A DNA stretch of 64,000 nucleotides from Gongronella butleri (GCA_025201375.1 JAIWZP010000061.1:91749-155748); one strand, 5' to 3'. Counted from the stretch's first letter, positions 23,495 through 33,093 are shown. Made by a program: numbers and translations. Notes: generated from the sequence alone by a model not told the origin.

Positions 23495-24190
23495 CAGAGT
23501 TTCCACTGTTCATATGCGCGCCGTTGAAAAGTTTTTGCACGCAAAGAGGATTTTTTCACCCGCGAATAAAAATGCAAATGCACGCAAACACCTTTCATTG
23601 GCGCGCACCGCATCATCAGTCCACGCAAACTTTACTCTCGATGGGCGCCAATTGAATTTTTAGGGCACGCGAATATTTATTTCGTACAAAAAAAAAAAGG
23701 AAACTATGAGTACAGTAACCAGACTTCGATCTGTCAGCCCAACGCGTTCGACATGTGTGACCCGCCAGCGTTCGATTTGTGTGACCACCGCATTTGACTT
23801 GTGCGACCGCTGAGTTCGACTCGCTTATCCGGCGTTCGACTCGTTTACCCGGCGTTCGACTCGTTTACCCGGCGTTCGACTCGTTTGCCTGGCGTTCGAC
23901 TCGTTTGCCCGGCGTTCGACTCGTTTGCCCGGCGTTCGACTCGTTTACCCGGCGTTCGACTCGTTTGCCTGGCGTTCGACTCACTTGCCCGGCGTTCGAC
24001 TCGTTTGCCTGGCGTTCGACTCGTTTGCCCGGCGTTCGACTCGTTTGCCTGGCGTTCGACTTACCGGATTTCCAGTGTTCATTGGCGCGCCTCACAATTA
24101 TTTTTAGCGCGCAAATAAAAAAATTAGGCGCGCAAAGCAATTTTTGTTTGCACGCAAAAAAAAAAAAAAAAAAAAAAATAAAGACGCCTC
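23495..24190. repeat. Left terminal inverted repeat of the transposon
   Basis: The outer block 23495-23672 pairs with the reverse complement of 28515-28697 (GCGCGCCGTTGAAAAGTTTTTG, TTCACCCGCGAATAAAAA, GGCGCGCACCGCATCATCAG). The inner block 24064-24190 pairs with the reverse complement of about 28240-28365 (CCGGATTTCCAGTGTTCATT, GGCGCGCAAAGCAATTTTTG). Many short GCGCGC-type words occur in both blocks. The inner block ends in a 25-A run. Confidence 0.85.
23813..24062 (+). repeat. 20-bp minisatellite in the left inverted repeat
   Basis: About 12.5 copies of GGCGTTCGACTCGTTTGCCC, period exactly 20 bp, with C/T and A/G changes at fixed positions. It lies between the outer and inner blocks of the left terminal repeat. 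Degenerate leading copies (GCGTTCGATTTGTGTGACCA) extend to about 23745. The right arm has a shorter version. Confidence 0.9.
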
Positions 24191-24271
24191 GAATCGTTTG
24201 TGCTGTGCGCAAAGCAATTTCTTGACACAAACTAGTTTTTTTATTAAAAGTATTGCAAGAAAAAAAGCGAC

Positions 24272-25724
24272 CTAGAGATTGGCTTCCTTTTTGATGCATC
24301 GGTCAAAGAAGGAGACGGAGTGCCGAATCCACCCCTCGCAATCGCTGGGCGTGACGGTGCGCGCCGCTTCCAGAATGCGAGGAGCAAGCGAGTCTTTGTC
24401 GTCCAAAGACGAGCGTCGCACACGAGCCTTGACCTTTGCCCAAAACTCTTCAATTGGGTTCAGGAAAGGGCTGTAGGGCGGCAAGAACAACGGCTTGAAA
24501 CCATGCTTGCGTATAACTGCCGACACGTCTTGACTCTTGTGGATCGAGGCATTGTCCATCACGACGTGTCGGCCTTTGATTCCTTCCTCGGACAAGCATT
24601 TCAGTGCATTGTCGATAAATGCAATGAAATCGGTCGTTCTTGTGCCAATCTTGACCTTCACATTAGAGCCTCCTTTGACTGTCTTCATTGATGCAGTCGG
24701 CTTGCGCAGTGTTAAATTGACCACACCAAGTTCACAGATTGCGCCAAGAATCGTGATATTGACACCCTTGCTGTTTGGAACGGTGACCTTCGGTGTTTCG
24801 CCTTTCCGGGCCCAACCAACGCCACGTCGCAAATGAAGATTAAACCCAGCTTCGTCCACAAACACGCAATTGTTGAAAAAGCTGAAATCTGGCAGGCGAC
24901 TCCATTCCAAAACGATGTCGTGGCGACGCTGGATCGTCAATTCCGAGTTTCTGGCAGCCAGGATTGGTCGCACCCTCTTCAATGTCATAACACAATGGGA
25001 TTTGATGTGATTGTGCAAGGCAGACTTGGAAATTACGAGTGGTGCGAATTTCGCCATAATTGTGTCCCGCGCCTCGGCCAACGTTCGCGTATTGTCTTCA
25101 TCAAAAAACGCAACAAGGAATTCAGTGTGCTCCGGGAAGAGTTTGCGTCGCCCACCGTTGCGATGTCTCAGGGGAACTGGAACTCTCTGTTGGACATCAT
25201 CGTTGTAACGCTTGACGTAGTTTTGCGCAGTGCGCTCCTTGATTCCAACTAGTCTCCCAGCTTCCGCTGCTGTTTTGCCTAAAGTTCACAAAATATAATT
25301 AAAAAAAAGAAAATTGGGATTTTTCTTTTTGCTTGCCTTTGGTGGTGACTAATTCGATCAGCTCTTCGATTTGATGCGGCTTGTATACACGGTATGGACC
25401 ACGCTTTGCAGTAAGTGGATGAATATCTTTGACAGGATGCGGCTTGTCTTCATCCATTGGCGTGGTTGGGCGAATGAATGTACTTTTGTAGTCGCTGAAT
25501 GTCAACAACTGGCCGCCATGAGCACGCAAGAAATCCTCATTGATGATATTGAAGTTGTCGAGGTTGGGTGTGTCGTCAGACTTGGATTCCGCGAGGTCCT
25601 TGTTGTTAAACGCTTCAAATGTGCCTTCAAGAGCGTTGAACTCATATTCCGATTCATCCGACGAATCAGAATCAGGTATCTCCTTTGTCGTTGGACGAAG
25701 TAACCAAGTGTCATCAGATGACAT
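24272..25724 (-). CDS. Tc1/mariner-like (IS630 superfamily) DD34E transposase
   Basis: Cut-and-paste transposase of the surrounding element. Two exons are inferred, 25724-25337 and 25278-24272, giving 464 residues. The 58-nt intron has a GC donor (AAAG|GCAAGC) and AG acceptor. The N-terminal 100 residues are acidic with a Ser/Asp run. A helix-turn-helix follows (IEELIELVTTKGKTAAEAGR, then LVGIKERTAQNYVKRY). The catalytic core has VFVDEAGFN (first D), VVMDNASIH (second D) and LPPYSPFLNPIEEFWAKVK. The spacing from the second D to the first E of PIEE is 34 residues. All three catalytic residues are present, so the enzyme is probably functional. It is oriented from the element interior to the left end. 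Confidence 0.9.
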
Positions 25725-25742
25725 TGTGCGGTAAAAATGATA

Positions 25743-25743
<1 letters not shown>

Positions 25744-25805
<62 letters not shown>
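25744..25805 (+). repeat. 62-bp homopolymer A run upstream of the transposase
   Basis: An uninterrupted A tract (T tract on the transposase strand) begins 20 bp before the transposase ATG and separates it from the 21-bp array. It could be part of the transposase promoter or a replication-slippage product. Its exact length may be affected by sequencing. Confidence 0.8.
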
Positions 25806-25807
<2 letters not shown>

Positions 25808-25836
25808 CGCGTGGTAAAAATGATCAATATCATCCC

Positions 25837-26466
25837 AACTCATTCCAATGCCATTTCAGGGCGTTCCACTGCCATCCCAACTCGTTCCACTGCCATCCAA
25901 CTCGTTCCACTGCCATTTCAGGGCGTTCCACTGCCATCCAACTCGTTCCACTGCCATTTCAGGGCGTTCCACTGCCATTTCAGGGCGTTCCACTGCCATT
26001 TCAGAGCGTTCCACTGCCATCCCAACTCGTTCCACTGCCATCCCAACTCGTTCCACTGCCATCCCAACTCGTTCCACTGCCATTCCAACTCGTTCCACTG
26101 CCATTCCAACTTGTTCCACTGCCATCCCAACTCGTTCCACTGCCATCCCAACTCGTTCCACTGCCATCCCAACTCGTTCCACTGCCATTCCAACTCGTTC
26201 CACTGCCATTCCAACTTGTTCCACTGCCATCCCAACTCGTTCCACTGCCATTCCAACTTGTTCCACTGCCATCCCAACTCGTTCCACTGCCATCCCAACT
26301 CGTTCCACTGCCATTCCAACTTGTTCCACTGCCATCCCAACTCGTTCCACTGCCATCCCAACTCGTTCCACTGCCATTCCAACTCGTTCCACTGCCATCC
26401 CAGCTCGTTCCACTGCCATCCCAATTCGTCCCACTACCATCTCAGCTCGTTCCAATGCCATTTCAG
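25837..26466 (+). repeat. 21-bp tandem array inside the transposon
   Basis: About 30 copies of TTCCACTGCCATCCCAACTCG, with variants CATTTCAGGGCG (first units) and CATTCCAACTTG. Because 21 is divisible by three, long stop-free frames appear on both strands (7-residue repeats); these are by-products and not genes. A few early units are one base short. Confidence 0.9.
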
Positions 26467-26559
26467 GGAGTCACAGCGTTCATCAAGCGCAATCCATGAT
26501 TCTGGTGGCTAACTTCACCCCTCAAATTTCCGCTCAATTCACTCCCCAGGTGCATCTCA

Positions 26560-27020
26560 CGCTTCGTGCGGCTCATTCTGCCCCTCAATCGCAACTTGTG
26601 CTCCGAGCGGCTCGTTTCTGCCCCTCAATCGCAACTTGTGCTTCAAGCGACTCATTTTGCCCCTCAATCGCAACTTGTGCTCCGAGCGGCTCATTCTGCC
26701 CCTCAATCGCAACTTGTGCTTCAAGCGACTCATTCTGCCCCTCAATCGCAACTTGTGCTCCGAGCGGCTCATTCTGCCCCTCAATCGCAACTTGTGCTTC
26801 AAGCGACTCATTCTGCCCCTCAATCGCAACTTGTGCTCCGAGCGGCTCATTTTGCCCCTCAATCGCAACTTGTGCTTCAAGCGACTCATTCTGCTCCTCA
26901 ATCGCAACTTGTGCTTCAAGCGACTCATTTTACCCCTCAATCGCAACTTGTGCTTCAAGCGACTCATTTTACCCCTCAATCGCAACTTGTGCTTCAAGCG
27001 ACTCATTTTGCCCCTCAATT
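26560..27020 (+). repeat. 39-bp tandem array with an alternating higher-order pattern
   Basis: About 12 copies of a 39-bp unit, GCCCCTCAATCGCAACTTGT then GC(T/C)(T/C)C(A/G)AGCG(A/G)CTCATTCT. Two variants (CTCCGAGCGGC and CTTCAAGCGAC) alternate strictly through the middle, giving a 78-bp higher-order unit, and the last four units are all of the second type. Stop-free frames in the array follow from 39 being divisible by three. Confidence 0.9.
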
Positions 27021-27241
27021 GCAGGTCACTCGGCGAACATGCCGCTCCAATTTTGAAGCACCTTCAACTTTTTCCGTGGTTGTCATCTGATGGCACGGTG
27101 ACACCTGACACTTTTTTTTTTTTTTTTTTTTTGCGCTTTTAGCCGCTTTGCAGCGAGTGATGACTCCTAATTTGTTGCAAAGCAAGAAATAAATTACTCT
27201 GCTCTAATCATTGATTTGATCTTCCTGATTACTGCCAAAAA

Positions 27242-27748
27242 ATGACCAAATACACTCAGGAATTCATAAAAGAATTTGTCGCAGCGGCAACAGCACCTTC
27301 CGCCAAGTCAATTACGGCTGTTGCCAAGGAATTCGGCATTCCTAAGTCTTCTGCTACACGCATCGTCAGGACGGCGACACAGGGCGAGTCGCGTGAAGGT
27401 AAATTTATATCATTTTGCATTTGTATGATCACCCTAACAATGGTTTCAGGCGAAAAAACGACAAAAACAAGAACGACAAAAGCAGCTACACAAAGGAATT
27501 GCGGCGCAGTTGCTGTTGCAAGCGACATTCAGCTGCTGGAGGCAGCTCAGAAACCTTGCACAGCCAATGTTGACGTGAATTCACTCGCGCATCGATTGTC
27601 CTCGCTTCAAATTGCGCGTAAAAAGAATGAGCTTGTAATCCGAGCTCAGAAAGACCGCGAGTTCCGACGCGCACACGTAACTCCCTATGCATTCGCGAAA
27701 TCATTGTCAAAGCGCTATCAGGTACTGCAAATCTCGGTAGTTTTTTAA
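27242..27748 (+). CDS. Transposon accessory helix-turn-helix protein, part 1
   Basis: The ATG at 27242 follows an A-rich leader. One intron is inferred (27399-27449; GGTAAAT...TTTCAG), which removes an in-frame run through and joins GESRE to GEKTTKTRTTK. The N-terminus is a helix-turn-helix (SITAVAKEFGIPKSSATRIV) preceded by a helix. The rest is basic, with HRLSSLQIARKKNELVIRAQ. Read through, the frame stops at 27748. A donor CAG|GTACTG at 27722 could instead join it in frame to 27873, giving one 256-residue protein with two related HTH units. I cannot decide between the two models. Confidence 0.55.
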   Translation: MTKYTQEFIKEFVAAATAPSAKSITAVAKEFGIPKSSATRIVRTATQGESREGKFISFCICMITLTMVSGEKTTKTRTTKAATQRNCGAVAVASDIQLLEAAQKPCTANVDVNSLAHRLSSLQIARKKNELVIRAQKDREFRRAHVTPYAFAKSLSKRYQVLQISVVF

Positions 27749-27795
27749 GCATTTGTTTATTTTTTCGTTGATAAAGAACGCCTTTGGCGTATTTG

Positions 27796-27803
27796 TATAA
27801 ATA
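27796..27803 (+). promoter_or_regulatory. TATA box candidate for the second HTH gene
   Basis: TATAAATA lies 58 bp before the ATG at 27861. Its spacing supports a separate transcription unit for the second HTH frame, against the joined-exon model. Confidence 0.4.
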
Positions 27804-27860
27804 TGTTGAGGGCGTGAAACAGCCCGACGTTTAACTTCTTTGAACAAAACTGAATGAACA

Positions 27861-28211
27861 ATGTCATCCCAGCAACCTTTGCGAAACATTGAGGAACTGC
27901 TCAGGAACGAAGATCTTCCGGCTCCTGAAGAGCAACTGCTGGATGCCGTCATTCCCACAGTTGTCAGTACGGCCTACGAAGATCGGCCACAAACCAGGAG
28001 GCGAGGGCTGAGTTTGTCCAAGCAATTCGCCATCTGGGAGGCTGTGTACGTCAACGGGACCACGTACGAGCAATTGGCCCAGAAGATTGACGTTCCAAAA
28101 ACGACATGCTATCGATATGCCCGCAAGTTTGATTGCAACCCACCGATTGAGGCAATTTCGATGTACAGGCCGGAATTGCTGTCAACTCTGATCCTAAGAA
28201 ACACCCAATAA
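27861..28211 (+). CDS. Transposon accessory helix-turn-helix protein, part 2
   Basis: This 116-residue frame ends just before the right inverted repeat. After an acidic start (NIEELLRNEDLPAPEEQ) it has a helix-turn-helix, YEQLAQKIDVPKTTCYRYAR. This is clearly similar to the HTH of the preceding frame (VAKEFGIPKSSATRIVR), so the two look like a duplication. It is either a separate small DNA-binding protein (with its own TATA-like box) or the last exon of the preceding gene, since CCCAG|CAACCT at 27872 is a good acceptor in the same phase. It may bind the repeat arrays or terminal repeats, which is an inference. Confidence 0.55.
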   Translation: MSSQQPLRNIEELLRNEDLPAPEEQLLDAVIPTVVSTAYEDRPQTRRRGLSLSKQFAIWEAVYVNGTTYEQLAQKIDVPKTTCYRYARKFDCNPPIEAISMYRPELLSTLILRNTQ

Positions 28212-28239
28212 ACTAGGGCGCGCCCCTGCAACCTTTTTT

Positions 28240-28697
28240 AGAGGCGTCCTTTTTTTTTTTTTTTTTTTGCGTGCAAACAAAAATTGCTTTGCGCGCCTAA
28301 TTTTTTTATTTGCGCGCCAAAAATAATTGTGAGGCGCGCCAATGAACACTGGAAATCCGGTAGACTCACTTTGTACCGCGTTCGACTCTTTTGCCCGGCA
28401 TTTGACTCGTTTGCCTGGCGTTCGACTCACTTTGTACCGCGTTCGACTCGCTTGCCCGGCGTTCGACTCACTTTGTATCGCGTTTGACTCGTGTGACCAC
28501 CACAATAAAAAAAAAAGAATTCGCGTGCCCTGGAAATTAAATTAGCGCTCATCGAGAGTAGAATTTGCGTGGACTGATGATGCGGTGCGCGCCAATGAAA
28601 GGTATTGGCGTGCGTTTCTTTTTTATTCGCGGGTGAAGAAATCACCTTTGCGTGCAAAAACTTTTCAACGGCGCGCAAATGAACAGTGGAAACTCTG
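28240..28697. repeat. Right terminal inverted repeat of the transposon
   Basis: The inner block (28240-28365) and outer block (28515-28697) are reverse complements of the left-end blocks. Between them lie about five degenerate 20-bp units (GCGTTCGACTCGCTTGCCCG and TTTGTACCGC variants). On the + strand these units read in the same direction as the left minisatellite, so they are direct while their flanks are inverted. Confidence 0.85.
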
Positions 28698-28975
28698 TAC
28701 TGTACTGTACAGTACGTATCATAACATGGTACTGTTCGTATTTGTGATTTTTTCGGATTTTACAAGCAAATGTCTTGTGTAAACCATCCATTTTTTAAGT
28801 TTAACTGCTGATATGATAGCTCCTATCGGTAAAACCTACAGTAACACACACGGACGTCCGGGACACGTGGGACGTGGCTCCAACTGTACTACTGTAGAAT
28901 CACTGATGAATGCTTGCAGCAACACGATACACTACTGTATACAAAAAAAACGTACACAGTACCTTTTAAACACCA

Positions 28976-29815
28976 AAAGGCGTGTTTTTCAGAATTTGCT
29001 TGCCGGCCTCTTGTGCCTCCAGAATTTTTTTTACAGCCTGCTCGTCCGCCAATGAAACGACCTGCATCGCGGCATACCGTAAATTATAGCCCAATGCTCA
29101 AGATACAGTAGACGAACACGCCCGATTTTTTTGGACTCGAAAATGCCAAAAACCTCCTATTATTGTACTATTTTGCATTCATCTGTCCAACTGCATGTTC
29201 GATCCTGCTCAAAGATACAGTAGCCGCATCGAATTCAGCGCAATTAATTTTCCGACAAAAAAGCTTAAACCCCCAAAGCGCTACGACCACTTTTGAAAAA
29301 TTCAGGGGTCACTCAGGGGTCACACATTTCAATCTCAGAATATGCCAAATTTGGGAAATTTTGAACTCCGAGTGATCAATGCATCTCAAAGAGGCAACTC
29401 CGACGATTTGCTATTGGCAGATAAAATGACAGGTCGCCCCACCAACGTAAGAAAAAAGCCCAAAGAGTGATGCATGAACGGCGATCGACAAGAGAAAAGT
29501 GCCTACTTTGGGCAAGATTCTTTTGCAAAAATTTAAGGTTTGGTACCTCCAAATTAAGGTGCGTGGATTGCATGGAATTTTTATTTTTTTATTTTTTTTG
29601 CTTTTTTATTTTGCACATTTTGTAAGCTGATGAGTGGGCTGCAGGCTAATGAAATGACCGATGCAAAATGTTCAAACCCAAGCTAGCGCGCTGCAAGTCA
29701 TCCATCATTAGATGCTTTGCCCCCCTGTTTGTTATTAAAACTGCTCCAATAAAAATCGGGGGACGACTAGTAGTAGATTGTTGTCGAGCAAATCACCATC
29801 AAAGATTTTGATGGC
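28976..29815 (+). repeat. Dispersed repeat R2, copy 1
   Basis: It aligns in the same direction with 59538-60330 over some 800 bp. Shared words include AAAAAAGCTTAAACCCCCAAAGCGC, GAACTCCGAGTGATCAATGCATC, ATTTGCTATTGGCAG and GAAAAAAGCCCAAAGAGTGA. Homology continues into GTTGTCGAGCAAATC and AAAGATTTTG at the right end and fades near TTTTCTCTGCGA. Confidence 0.75.
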
Positions 29816-30352
29816 AAAGTGGTGGATTTTCTCTGCGAGCTCATTGCCAGCAGCGCCAAGCTGGCTTTCTCGCCACCCACATCTGAAGCCAAGGAATTCA
29901 CATTCCTCCACGTACCCACCCGCCATCGTCTCACGTTCAAGGCTGCACGAGCGCAGCTCGGATGAATGATTCCCGCGAGAAATGTAGTAATGGCGCTGCT
30001 TTTGGTCCATCAGGATCATCAGCAGCCTGCCTCATCTGGAAGAAGCCCTACGTCGCCACGATCAACCCTGCATTGCCGCTGAATACCATCCCCACGACCC
30101 CAGATTCCTGGCAGACCCTGCCCTCACGGCTCTGAGCCATGAGGAACAGGTATCCCATGCCAAGGAAATCTTCCGCAAGCGCCTCCTCCGCACTTTTTTG
30201 ACCCACGCACGCGCCCGCCACATCGGCCCGCTGGCACGCTCGTTCGTCTCGCAAGGTTGGCTGACACAAGCAGAAGCCGATGCATGTCGCGTCGCGTCCC
30301 CGCCCCCCGCGCCGAAGGCCTCTCGGGATTCTGAGATGGCCGAAGGCTGATT
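29772..30352 (+). pseudogene. Unidentified gene remnant
   Basis: After TAGTAGTAG (possible intron end) a frame reads IVVEQITIKDFDGKVVDFLC and continues to a stop near 29966. A second frame starts after a stop near 29988 and reads LEEALRRHDQPCIAAEYHPH, then VSHAKEIFRKRLLRTFL and ARSFVSQGWLTQAEADAC, to TGA at 30350. The composition looks coding, but the two parts are in different frames and I see no usable splice sites between them. The first part is also found, more decayed, at the end of R2 copy 2 (60268-60365). I do not recognise the family. Confidence 0.4.
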
Positions 30353-30797
30353 TTACGTATTTTTTCCTTGTTTCTCGCCCGCCCGTACTCGTTTTGCTTC
30401 ATTTCCCCCCCCGCTTCTCGCCCATATTTACCAAATGATTAGTTGAAGTCCAATAAAACTATGTATGATACTGTAATGTATCATTCATACAAAAAAAAAT
30501 CTCTGCGAGCTTTGGCCAATGATGCAGTATGATATCACCTGACTTTTTCTACGTAGAAATTCATCATCTGATGCACGTGTTTTCTGCTGTCGATGATGAT
30601 GGCGGTGTTGTTGTGCATGCAAAGGGCACGAGAGCCGTTTTAAATTTTTTTTATTTTTCAATCAGTGGAACAGGGGATGCGGTATGAGCGAAGGGGGAGA
30701 GGTGTGACAAGAATGAAAAAAAACAAAGGAAGCATGCTTTTGTCACGATGAAAAATCAAAAAGGGAGAGGAGAAGGGAAAAGAAACAAGTACGGCTC
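30353..30797. other. Intergenic region
   Basis: It holds AATAAAACT (about 30453), possibly a + strand poly(A) signal, and the 3' UTR of the BRD8-like gene on the minus strand. No gene was found. Confidence 0.4.
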
Positions 30798-32914
30798 TCA
30801 CTCTGCGACGCTCTTTCTGCGTGTTTCCTTTGGTGTTGGTGCGCTGCTGCCCTCTGCGGTTTTGAATGCCTTGATTTGCTCGTTGACATCCTGGAGCATT
30901 TCAAGAGCGAGCTGGTGTGTTTCTGTATCCTCCTGGTTGTACATGAGCGAATTGACGAGCATGAGGACGACGTCGCGCTCGAATTCGACGGTGGTGCGGA
31001 TGTGGTTGTCGCGGATGCGATTTTTGATTGTTTTGAGGTCGAGTGGGTGCTTGATGACCTGGTAATAGTGTGGGGCCTGAGACACCTTGATGGGATTCAT
31101 GAACATGGCGCCATTCTTGTGGTTGGCGATCTCGCGCCACAGCAAATTGATGTTTTTGAGCCACGATTTCTGCCGCTGGTCGTCCTTTGTGGCTGCGTGT
31201 TTGCTTGTGCTGCTTGTGCTGCTGCTGCGCTTGTCCGTGGGTATGGATGAGGGGGTGGACGACGTGCCTGCAGCGGCGGTAGTGGAGGCGGGCGTCGCAG
31301 CGGCGGTCGTTGTTGGTGTCGCACTCTCGCTGCCCGATTCGGCGCCCTCGTTGTCCAGCAAAAGCCCCAATTTGTCCGTGCCATGGTCGGGCGACGACGC
31401 AGACGTCGCGGGGCTGGGCTCGGCCGGTGTTGCATGCCTCGATGCCGGTGGCGAGCCGCCTGGGGCCACGTGCGCAGCAGGCGTTGATGTCGCCGTATGG
31501 TCATCCATGCCTTCTGCCTGCTCGGATTCTGGCCGTTCTATTGTAAAAAAAAAAAAAAAAAGTGAGTTTTTGGCTCTGCAAATTTATGACGCGTCGCGTT
31601 TTCCGCTCTTTTTTTTGCATTTTTTTTCTCTCTTCCCCCCCCTTTTTCCCTTTTTCCCTTATTTTTCCATCTTTTCATCGTTCTATCTCTTTTTTTTTTT
31701 TTTTACCTTGCTCGTCCCCCTCGGGAACCAATGGGGCGGTGGGTGTAGCCATGGTATCTTTGTCGTCGTGGTCGATGCGCGGGCGCTTTGCATTTTCCTG
31801 GTGTTCGTCGTCGGTCATGTGGTCGTCGGTCATTGTGCGCTTGTGAGTGGGTGTTGGCATGTCTTCGTCGGTGGCAGACACCTTGGCTGCGGCAGCGACG
31901 GGTGTTGCGGGTGTTGCGGAAAGCGAGGCGGAGGTGTCCTTTTCGTCGATTTCACGTTCATTGTCGGCTTCAATGTCTTGTGGCACTGATTTGGCATCAA
32001 TGTCCATGGGCGTCGCGCTCGAATCAAAGTCGCTGGGGCTCTTTTCGCGTTTGATGGTGGGCGACGCGGTTGCGCTTGTTTCTGTGGGTTCTGCAGACGC
32101 GGATGAAGGTAAAATGGGAGCAGACGCGTCTTCGGGGGACGTGGAAGAGGGCGCGTCGGGTGTGGCACTGGCTGCGGCAAGCACCGAGACGGCAGGGGTC
32201 GCTGACGCGATGGGTGTGTCCTGTTGCTCGATTTTTGGGACGATGGGGGACGCGGTGGCGGAACGCGTGCGATCATCGTCGGTCATGGGGGTGTCGACGG
32301 GCGTGTTGGCGGATGCCGATGCAGCAGCAGCCGCAACCGTGGCGGCGGAATTGGCGGCGGCTGCTTCGTCGGCAAGCTTGGAATCCCACAATCCGGCCTT
32401 GATGTCATCGATCTCGCTGATCAGCTGCATGATCTTGGCCTCGTCCTCTTCCATGCTCTTGCGCACCTCGGCCACGCGCTGCGTATACAAATGCCGGGCA
32501 AGCTTGTGCGCATTCGGCATCTCTTGCGCAACAAGCGACTCGGCCGTCTTGGGCGTGCGTCGCCTAAATATTAAAAAAAAACAAGAAAAAGGCGCGTGAG
32601 CATGTCAACTGGTCTCCATGGCTCTCTTTTTTTTCCCTCTCCCTCTTGCACTTACGACTCCTTGTCCAGTTCGTCCACCATGAGAAAATATTGCAGCGAG
32701 CAGTTCTATGAATAAAAAGTGAGAAATGAGGGCGTTTTTCGTCAAAAGTGGGTCCATTCTGTACCTTTTGATTGAACAGGTCGGTTTTGCTTTGTGTGAG
32801 CGGGTGCTGGCGCAAGGTGCGTGCCACCTGGAACCAATTGTCCTCTCCGTACTTGTTGACAGCCTGTGCGAGCAGCAAGCGCTCAAGAACAGACCATTCC
32901 ATCGTCATTGCCAT
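30798..32914 (-). CDS. BRD8/Bdc1-like SANT-bromodomain protein (NuA4/TIP60 subunit)
   Basis: Probable bromodomain subunit of the NuA4/TIP60 histone acetyltransferase. The N-terminus has a Myb/SANT-like unit (WSVLERLLLAQAVNKYGEDN, then WFQVARTLRQHPL) and, after introns, the conserved helical segment with ARHLYTQRVAEVRKSMEEDE. A long Ser/Thr/Ala/Pro-rich linker follows. The C-terminal bromodomain has LLWREIANHKNGAMFMNPI, YYQVIKHPLDLKTIKNRI and NSLMYN, where the Asn is the acetyl-lysine contact. The order SANT then bromodomain fits BRD8/Bdc1 and not BET proteins, which carry two bromodomains. Intron ends are marked by long T/A runs. The start is 32914, or the second Met at 32908. Confidence 0.8.
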
Positions 32915-33093
32915 TGGAAAAGTAGAAAAAAAAAAAAAAGAAAGAAAGCAGGAAAGAAAAAAAGACCAGCTCCTCTATTTCACCTTCCTCTTTTTTTCTC
33001 TCTCTCTCCCTTTTTTTTATTTTTCTTGTCTTGCTCCTCTTTCCCCGCACAAAGCGTCTTTTTTTTTTTTTTTCTCCTTTCTTTTCTTTTTCT
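32915..33093. promoter_or_regulatory. Bidirectional promoter, BRD8-like gene and Tim17-family gene
   Basis: A 179-bp gap between divergent ATGs. It is nearly all purine/pyrimidine tracts: A/G runs on the left and T/C runs (about 32980-33092) on the right directly before the Tim17-family ATG. Confidence 0.5.

Larger units (their letters stand above)
23495..28697. mobile_element. 5.2-kb TA-flanked DNA transposon with long compound inverted repeats
   Basis: Both ends begin, reading inward, CAGAGTTTCCACTGTTCAT and are flanked by TA (23493-23494 and 28698-28699), the target duplication expected for Tc1/mariner/IS630 elements. The inverted repeats are long (about 690 bp left, 450 bp right) and compound: an outer block, a 20-bp minisatellite, and an inner block. 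The interior carries a leftward DD34E transposase, a 62-bp A run, a 21-bp and a 39-bp tandem array, and a rightward region with one or two helix-turn-helix genes. The uninterrupted transposase frame, after removal of one intron, suggests it is young or still active. Confidence 0.85.

Noticed and set aside
23794..24299. Open frames and a CRISPR-like look of the 20-bp repeat in the left arm
   Set aside because: Units are directly adjacent with no unique spacers, so it is a minisatellite. The host is a eukaryote. The frames arise from repeat structure.
25685..27142. Long open frames on both strands through the tandem arrays (up to 402 codons)
   Set aside because: The units are 21 and 39 bp, multiples of three without stops, so several frames stay open by arithmetic. 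The frames contradict each other and have no start context.
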